From Kineosporia corallincola (GTDB lineage Bacteria > Actinomycetota > Actinomycetes > Actinomycetales > Kineosporiaceae), in contig NZ_JAHBAY010000001.1 in assembly GCF_018499875.1 (NCBI RefSeq), positions 310,001 to 374,000 of the forward strand: DNA of 64,000 nucleotides, in the 5' to 3' direction. The translations under genes and the position numbers were made by a program. Within the stretch, counting starts at the first letter, position 1, and each line of letters opens with the position of its first letter. Positions 58,650 to 64,000 of this stretch are shown here, piece after piece. The notes beneath the pieces were generated by a model. It was not told where the DNA came from. It did not search any database and saw nothing but the letters and a program-made list of their open reading frames with translations.

Positions 58650-61154
58650 TCAGTCGGCAGCGATCCGGCGCAGGGCGGAAATGCCCGGTAGCAGGAAGTA
58701 TTCACCGCCACGGCAGGTGACGATCTGCCGCGGCTGTTCCACGAACGACGGGTTCGGATGACCCTGCACCACGAACTTGCAGCCGTCCGGCGCCGCCCCG
58801 GAGATCACGTCGCGGTCCGTGCCGAGCCGGAAGGCGTTGCCGTCGCTCATCCAGTGCGCCTGGATGAACTCGAACTGCCGGTGGATGTCGCCGACCAGGG
58901 CCACGAACAGCAGGCCGCGTTCCTCGTCCGGGTCGCCGGCCGGAGCCTCCGCCCCCGCCCAGGTTCCGGCGGAAACCGGTTTTCCATAAGGAATTCCGCG
59001 TCGCAGCATGCGGTGCCGCAGCGCCAGGGTCCCCTCCAGTCCGTCGTTCCTGCCCTGGGTGTGCTCGGGGTTCGGCTCGACCGGCCGGGAGTCGCGCGGG
59101 TTGGCCCGGCGGACGTGCGCCCCCACCGGGCAGCCGTGCCCCTCGGCGTCGGCGGCCTGAAAGGTGAACGGCTGCTTGATCATCGACTGTCGCGGCCCGT
59201 CGGTGGACAGGGTGATCGGCGTGCCGTCGCGCCAGCGGCCCATCAGCTTGGCCGCCGCCAGCTCCACCGCGTCGGTGCCGGTCGGCACCTTGCCCGCCAG
59301 GTTGCCGGCCAGGTCGCGGGTCAGCTCCTCGAACCCGGCCACGTCCTGCTCCAGCTTGCGCCAGACCAGGTAGCTGCCGTTACGCCCGACCGACGCCGCC
59401 ACGCCGGACCCGGCGGTGTCGCCGTCGACGTCCTGGTAACCGAGAAGCGCTTCTCCGGGCGGGAGCTCGGCGGTGTGCCGACCGGTGGTGACGCCGTGCA
59501 CACGCGGCTGGGACAGGCCGTCGACGAACCCGAAGTGCTCACGGAAACCCGCGGCCCGGGCGCCGTCCGGGCTCGGTGCGTCCGATATCCGGCCCGCGTC
59601 GATGTCATCCACGATCACCAGGCCGGAGTCCGGTCCGGGCAGCAGCCCCGGGCGGTCGGCCAGCTCGGCGTCGAGCGTGGCCTGGTCGGGGGCCGAGAGC
59701 ATGAGCAGCAGGTGGGGTTTCGCGTCCCCGGCGTACGGGCCACGCCAGGGCCGGGTGCCGGTTCCCGGAATCAGCCCGGCCTCGCGGGCCGCCATGCCGG
59801 CGGTGAACTCGACCGGGAATCCAGTGAGTTCTTCTGTGGGTAGCCCCAGTTCGGACAGTCCGGAGTAGCTGACCGCCACGTGCGCCGCGAACGTCGGCGA
59901 GCTCGGCCGGTCGGGTGTGGGCCGGCCGGAGTCGGCGCCCTCGACGTCCCGGCCCAGCTTGTCCACCAGGTGCTCGGCCCAGCCCGCCGTCGGGATCTCG
60001 TCGATCACCGGGCGCAACCAGGCCCGGGCCGCCGCCGCGTCGGTCACCCGCAGCATCAGGTGCCGCGCGGCGCTGTGCCGCGGGTAGCCGGAGCTGACCA
60101 GGTTCTGCACGTCGGTCAGGTCCGGGTCGATCGGCGGCACGCCGCCCCCGATCCGCTCCACCTCCGGGCCCGGACGGTGCCGGGGGCCGGGATAGCTCAG
60201 CGGAACCGCGCCGGGCGGGGTGGACACCCGGTCGGCGGTGCCGACGGCCGAGGCCGGAAGGGTCGGCAGGCAGAGGTCGTTCGGGGTGAGGTCGGCCAGA
60301 TCGGCCAGCTCGCCGTCCAGCTGACTGACCATCTCCAGGCCGAGCGGCACCTCCGGCCCGGCGTCGGCGGGCTCGGCGATGTGAACGGCCATCGAGGGCG
60401 GCTTCTCCCACTCGGCGCGCAGCCGGGCGGCCAGGTCCGCGTCGTCCATGCCGTCGGTGGCCACGGCCAGATCGGCGATCCGGCGGCGCAGTTCGAGGGC
60501 GTCACGCACCTCGTCGACGGAGGGCTCGCTGTCGCTGGCCGAGAACACGTAGCCGGAGCGCAGGGTGTGTGCGTCGATGAAGGCGGCGAAGGCCGCCGCG
60601 TCGCCCCGGCCCGGGTAGTCCTCGCAGAGCCGCCAGATCCGGTCGGCGTGCTCGCCCAGGCCCGTGCGCAGCCGTTCGGCGTACTCCGCCTGGTCGGCCC
60701 CGGCGCTCTCGCCGAGACCGTCGTAGCTGGCGGTGAACAGCAGGTACGAGGTCTCCGGCGGATCTTCCTCCTGCGGGCGGCCGCCGTGCATGACCAGGTC
60801 GAGCAGCTTGTCCAGGCGGGTCATCCGGTCCCGGTCGGGGGCTGCCTGCGGGCGGAAGTCGTCGCTGGCCATCACCGCGAGCCGGGCGAAGTGGGTGCCC
60901 GGCACGTCGAGGAACGGGCTGGCGGCGCCGCGGATCCGGGCCAGGTCGCGCCGCAGCTGCGGCACCTCGGCGTCGGGCACCCGGGCCAGCACGGTGAGCA
61001 CCCGCTGGCGCGTGCCCCGGGGCGGGTCGAGGTACTCGTGCACCAGGCCGGCAGGCAGCCGGTGCACCAGCGCGGACGGCAGCACGCGACCCAGCAGGTG
61101 CCGGCGGGGACGTCCGCCGGTGGTCTTCAGAGCGGTGTTCTCGGGCAAAGACAT
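58650..61154 (-). CDS. DyP-type peroxidase with long N-terminal domain
   Basis: An 834-residue protein, about twice the size of ordinary DyP enzymes. The C-terminal part (about 355-834) is the haem peroxidase: the GxxDG motif in FGFVDGLSQPRVHG, the proximal haem-ligand His in GCPVGAHVRRANPRDSRPVE and the late FEFIQAHWMSDGNAFRLG. The N-terminal part (about 45-255) is a ferredoxin-like domain (THFARLAVMASDDFRP, TSYLLFTASYDG) related to the small protein encoded upstream. No Tat signal is visible, so it acts in the cytosol or at the inner membrane. It probably oxidises a bulky organic substrate with H2O2. SD GGAG; 36 bases downstream of its partner gene. Confidence 0.9.
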   Translation of the reverse strand: MSLPENTALKTTGGRPRRHLLGRVLPSALVHRLPAGLVHEYLDPPRGTRQRVLTVLARVPDAEVPQLRRDLARIRGAASPFLDVPGTHFARLAVMASDDFRPQAAPDRDRMTRLDKLLDLVMHGGRPQEEDPPETSYLLFTASYDGLGESAGADQAEYAERLRTGLGEHADRIWRLCEDYPGRGDAAAFAAFIDAHTLRSGYVFSASDSEPSVDEVRDALELRRRIADLAVATDGMDDADLAARLRAEWEKPPSMAVHIAEPADAGPEVPLGLEMVSQLDGELADLADLTPNDLCLPTLPASAVGTADRVSTPPGAVPLSYPGPRHRPGPEVERIGGGVPPIDPDLTDVQNLVSSGYPRHSAARHLMLRVTDAAAARAWLRPVIDEIPTAGWAEHLVDKLGRDVEGADSGRPTPDRPSSPTFAAHVAVSYSGLSELGLPTEELTGFPVEFTAGMAAREAGLIPGTGTRPWRGPYAGDAKPHLLLMLSAPDQATLDAELADRPGLLPGPDSGLVIVDDIDAGRISDAPSPDGARAAGFREHFGFVDGLSQPRVHGVTTGRHTAELPPGEALLGYQDVDGDTAGSGVAASVGRNGSYLVWRKLEQDVAGFEELTRDLAGNLAGKVPTGTDAVELAAAKLMGRWRDGTPITLSTDGPRQSMIKQPFTFQAADAEGHGCPVGAHVRRANPRDSRPVEPNPEHTQGRNDGLEGTLALRHRMLRRGIPYGKPVSAGTWAGAEAPAGDPDEERGLLFVALVGDIHRQFEFIQAHWMSDGNAFRLGTDRDVISGAAPDGCKFVVQGHPNPSFVEQPRQIVTCRGGEYFLLPGISALRRIAAD

Positions 61155-61190
61155 GATGCTGCTCCAGGAAAACTCAACGGTGCGAGGGGA

Positions 61191-61865
61191 TCACAGGTCG
61201 CGCTGGACGTCGGTGAGCAGACGGCGCCAGTGGCGCACCAGTGCTGCGTCGTCGAGGTCCTGCGGATCGGCGAGCTGGTCGGTGAACCCCCTGCGCACCC
61301 GCAGGGCGGAGGCGATCTCGGTGGCCGTGGCGCCCGGGTAGGCGGAGAAGTAGTGCGACAGGTGCCAGTCGTTGCCACGGATGTAGTCGGTGAACGGCCG
61401 CGGCGGCATCGGACCGGGGAATCCGAACGACGAGCCCCAGAGCAGAACCATCTTCTGCGGCACGGCCCGGGAGAACACGTCGATGTAGTCCAGCCAGGAG
61501 CCGTTGAAGTTGCTGACGAACATCAGGTAGCTGTAGCGGCGCCGGCGGGTCTCGCCCGGGAACCGGTCGACCATCACCCAGTAGGCCATGTGGATGAACG
61601 ACAGCCGGCGCAGGGTGCGGTCAGGGCCGAACCACGACTTCACCCGGAGCACGGTGCGGACCACCGGTGACCAGACGCGGGGGAGCGGGGTGAAGGTGGT
61701 CAGGCCACTGGCCCGGCCGGCCCGGTTCGCGGCGATGATGTCGAGTTCTCCGTCGTGTGGGTCGTCGGCAAGCATCCCTGCTCCGTGATCCGGTCCCGTC
61801 AGGCGCCGGAGCCGGTCGGGCGGTGCCGCCGGAGCGCCGTCCACACCGTGAGTGTGTGACCGCAT
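61191..61865 (-). CDS. DyP-associated domain protein
   Basis: A 224-residue protein of no named family that I recognise. It carries FIHMAYWVMVDRFPG, RRYSYLMFVSNFNGSWLDYI and YFSAYPGATATEIASALRVR, followed by DLDDAALVRHWRRLL. The order and spacing match the N-terminal domain of the adjacent DyP (HFARLAVMASDDF; SYLLFTASYDG; GYVFSASDSEPSVDEVRDAL; MDDADLAARLRAEW). Thus a stand-alone copy of that domain is co-transcribed ahead of the fused enzyme. It lacks haem motifs. ATG 61865 has a strong AAGGAGGGG. A role in substrate capture or in oligomerising with the peroxidase is plausible. Confidence 0.78.
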   Translation of the reverse strand: MRSHTHGVDGAPAAPPDRLRRLTGPDHGAGMLADDPHDGELDIIAANRAGRASGLTTFTPLPRVWSPVVRTVLRVKSWFGPDRTLRRLSFIHMAYWVMVDRFPGETRRRRYSYLMFVSNFNGSWLDYIDVFSRAVPQKMVLLWGSSFGFPGPMPPRPFTDYIRGNDWHLSHYFSAYPGATATEIASALRVRRGFTDQLADPQDLDDAALVRHWRRLLTDVQRDL

Positions 61866-61939
61866 TGGCCCCCTCCTTGGGAAAAACGAATTCCGAAATC
61901 TGTCGTCCTGAAGGGCGGATCACCGTAGAGTGTTCAAGG

Positions 61940-61964
61940 CCTTACCGAGCGCAATACGGTGAGG
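61940..61964. promoter_or_regulatory. Near-palindrome CCTTACCG-N9-CGGTGAGG
   Basis: Eight-base arms with one mismatch in the 249-base divergent gap (61866-62114) between the DyP operon and the AAA regulator gene. Possible operator. The rest of the gap shows also GGTTCA/TGAACC (62067-62072, 62091-62096) but no other gene. Confidence 0.35.
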
Positions 61965-62114
61965 TGTTTCCGAAAGGCCGACCCCCCGACGCTAGGGGGC
62001 GGCGGAAGGATCCGCTTCAGGGTCGGACCCTGGGGTATTCACATCGGCGCGATGGTGCACATCGAAGGTTCAGAACGTGCTAAACCATCTTGAACCCTCA
62101 CATAGACTCGACGA

Positions 62115-64000
62115 ATGGTATTCGGCCGGATCACCGAACGCGTGGTGATCGACGATTTGCTCCGTGGCGTGCGGGAGGGCCGCGGAGCTGCCCTCGTGAT
62201 GCATGGGGAAGCCGGCATCGGCAAGAGCACCCTGCTGAAGCACGCGATCGATCAGGCCGGCGACATGACCGTGCTGTCGGTGCGGGGTTACGAGTCCGAG
62301 TCCGAGATCCCCTTCGCCGGGCTGGCCGACCTGATCCGCCCGGTGCTGCACCTGCTCGACCAGCTGCCCGGGCCGCAGGCCGCCGCGCTCCAGAGCGCGC
62401 TCTCGCTCGGGCCCCCGGTGGCCGGTGACCGGTTCTCGGTCTGCGCCGCCACCGTCGGTGTGCTGGCCGCGGCCGCCGCCGACTCCCCGCTGCTGGTGGT
62501 GATCGACGACCTCCAGTGGCTTGACGTCAGCTCGCGCGAGGCCGTGCTGTTCGCCGGGCGCCGCCTGGCCAACGACAGCGTCGGTCTGCTCATCGCCCTG
62601 CGCACCGAGCCGGACCGGGCCCCCGGGCTGGACCGGCAGTACGCCGGGCTGCCCCAGCTGGCCGTGCGCGGTCTCGGGCACGAGGAGTCCCGCGACCTGT
62701 GCCGCTCGCTGCTGCCGGGCGCCTCGGCCGAGCAGATCGAGCAGATCTACTCCGACACCGCCGGAAACCCGCTCGGCATCCAGGAACTGTGCAGCGAGGC
62801 CGGTCGGCGCGAGAGCGGGCCGACCGGGGTCTCCAGCCAGTCGTCACGGCTCACCCAGGCCCTCGCTGGGCGGCTGGACGAGATGCCCGGCCGCACCCGC
62901 CGGGCGATGCTGCTGGTCGCCGCGGCCGGTGGGGCGCAGACCGACGTGGTGCGCCGGGCCGCGGTGGCGGTCGGCCTGGAACTGGCCGACTTCGCCCCGG
63001 CCGAGGACGCCGGGCTGCTGCTGGCCGACGACGAGACCGTGGACTTCCGGCACCCGCTGATGCGGTCGGTGCTGAACTCCGCCTCCACCCTGCACGAACG
63101 TACCGAGGCGCACGGCGCGCTGGCCGAGGCGCTGGCCCAGGTGCCCGGCGAGGCCGCCGCCGACGCCCGGGCCTGGCACCTGGCCCAGGCCGTGCTGCCG
63201 CCCGACCCGCAGGTCAGCGAGCTGCTCGCCGAGGCCGGCACGCGCGCCCGCTTCCGCGGCGGAAACCTGGAGGCCGCACGGGCTTTCGAGCAGGCCGCAC
63301 GGTTCGGCACCCCGGCCACCCGGCCCGCCCTGCTGCTGCGCGCCGCGCGCTGCTGGCAGCTGGCCGGGCGCACCGGCAAGATGATCCCGCTGCTCGACGA
63401 GGCCCTCGAACTGGCCGCCGATCCCAAGCTGCGGGCCCTGATCCGGCACATGCGGGGCTATGTGCGCATGTGGCGGGCGCTTCCGCGAGACGCCCTGGCC
63501 GAGATGATCGACGGCGCCAACGAGGTGGAGAAGGCCGACGCCGCGCGGGCCTCGCTGATGTACGCCGACGCCGCCATCGCCCACTTCATGGTGGGCGAGC
63601 CGGTCGAGCTGCTGGCCGCCACCCGGCGCGCGTTCGAGCTGAGCGAGGGCACCGAGGGAGTGGCCCGGCTGGTCGCCGCCGTGGCCTACAGCGGGTCGCT
63701 GGTGATCAACGGGCACCGCGCGGAGGGGCAGAAGCTGCTGTCCGCCGTGGTGCCGCGGCTGCTGGAGGTGCCGCCGCTGCCGCGCGCCCAGGAGTTCGCC
63801 CACGCCGCGTTCATCGCGATGTGGCTGGAGGACTACCCGCTGGCCGAGAAGCTGCTCGACGCGATCATCACCGAGGCCCGCGCCAACGGCGCGCTCGGTG
63901 TGCTGCCGCAGGCCCTGTCGATCGCCTCCGAGCTGGCCTTCCGCGACGGCCGGTGGCGGCAGTCCCAGGCCTACGCCGACGAGAGCGTGGAGCTGGCCAA
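62115..64000 (+). CDS. Large AAA/LuxR-type (LAL-like) regulator, 5' part (cut by window edge)
   Basis: N-terminal 628 residues of a regulator that continues past the window. Walker A MHGEAGIGKSTLLKHAID near residue 30-47, Walker B LLVVIDDLQWLDVSSREAV, then STAND-type features (ALRTEPDRAPGL; TAGNPLGIQELCSEAG) and a helical TPR-like region (GGNLEAARAFEQAARFG; LMYADAAIAHFMVGEPVELL). Such proteins usually end with a LuxR helix-turn-helix and run to about 900 residues; that part is not in view. ATG 62115 begins VFGRITERVVIDDLL. TAGACT at 62103-62108 is a candidate -10, which would make the message leaderless. Divergent from the DyP operon, which it may control. Confidence 0.88.
   Translation, partial: MVFGRITERVVIDDLLRGVREGRGAALVMHGEAGIGKSTLLKHAIDQAGDMTVLSVRGYESESEIPFAGLADLIRPVLHLLDQLPGPQAAALQSALSLGPPVAGDRFSVCAATVGVLAAAAADSPLLVVIDDLQWLDVSSREAVLFAGRRLANDSVGLLIALRTEPDRAPGLDRQYAGLPQLAVRGLGHEESRDLCRSLLPGASAEQIEQIYSDTAGNPLGIQELCSEAGRRESGPTGVSSQSSRLTQALAGRLDEMPGRTRRAMLLVAAAGGAQTDVVRRAAVAVGLELADFAPAEDAGLLLADDETVDFRHPLMRSVLNSASTLHERTEAHGALAEALAQVPGEAAADARAWHLAQAVLPPDPQVSELLAEAGTRARFRGGNLEAARAFEQAARFGTPATRPALLLRAARCWQLAGRTGKMIPLLDEALELAADPKLRALIRHMRGYVRMWRALPRDALAEMIDGANEVEKADAARASLMYADAAIAHFMVGEPVELLAATRRAFELSEGTEGVARLVAAVAYSGSLVINGHRAEGQKLLSAVVPRLLEVPPLPRAQEFAHAAFIAMWLEDYPLAEKLLDAIITEARANGALGVLPQALSIASELAFRDGRWRQSQAYADESVELA

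Noticed and set aside
62067-62096. GGTTCA-N18-TGAACC dyad before the AAA regulator
   Set aside because: Arms are only six bases and the spacing is long; chance cannot be excluded, so it is mentioned only within the intergenic note.

Overview
This window is high-GC DNA (my impression is about 70 percent) from an actinomycete. The evidence is the GTG/ATG starts, the 4-base ATGA/GTGA overlaps, a MSMEG-type nitrilase cluster, a Streptomyces-like variant of the ebo genes and an actinobacterial PHO box. Genus cannot be fixed from the sequence alone. I saw no rRNA, tRNA, CRISPR array, insertion sequence or integrated phage. The only phage-flavoured gene is an M15 peptidase.

Layout. 1-5.9 kb: 5' part of zwf, a GAF-PAS-PAS-GAF-GGDEF cyclase, an SRPBCC protein, a secreted bacterial expansin and two small unknowns. 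6.1-10.7 kb: two paralogous sensor kinases and a NarL-type response regulator. The first kinase keeps the phosphoacceptor His but has lost its ATP-binding boxes; the second keeps the ATPase but has Asp in place of His. 10.7-12.0 kb: a manganese (yybP-ykoY) riboswitch ahead of a CaCA cation exchanger. 12.0-14.5 kb: M50 protease, 3-hydroxyacyl-CoA dehydrogenase and a small CxxC protein. 14.6-23.3 kb: recC-recB-recD operon. 23.6-26.6 kb: M15 peptidase and acetoacetyl-CoA synthetase.

26.6-34.1 kb is one tightly packed seven-gene operon with a visible promoter: inositol-phosphate-synthase-like cyclase, UbiA-type prenyltransferase (EboC-like), TIM-barrel isomerase, EboA, EboB (TatD-like), EboE and an alkaline-phosphatase-superfamily protein. 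It is an ebo cluster in which the usual dehydroquinate-synthase-like EboD is missing and another sugar-phosphate cyclase sits first. Three in-frame minisatellites lie in the first two genes. 34.2-42.6 kb holds secreted phosphate-related proteins (phytase-like esterase, purple-acid-phosphatase-like enzyme with a clear PHO box), a HupE/UreJ protein, a lipoprotein and wall or surface proteins.

42.6-51.0 kb is a Nit1C-type nitrilase cluster: glycosyltransferase, flavoprotein, amidohydrolase, MSMEG_0572, radical SAM, GNAT-AIR-synthase fusion, nitrilase and MSMEG_0570. It also has a second nitrilase-fold protein in which catalytic Cys and Glu are both Asp, so a pseudoenzyme. 51.1-64 kb: PL9-like pectate lyase, ilvE, IPT/TIG protein, a LysR/quinone-oxidoreductase divergon with a clear palindromic operator, Gls24 protein, 2'-5' RNA ligase-like protein, a DyP peroxidase with a long N-terminal domain beside a stand-alone relative of that domain, and the start of a large AAA/LuxR-type regulator.

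Two themes recur: paired paralogs in which one member has lost catalytic residues (kinases, nitrilases), and a family of near-identical long hairpins (core GGACGACGA-N-GAGC) at three convergent gene junctions. Expansin plus pectate lyase suggests a soil or plant-debris lifestyle.
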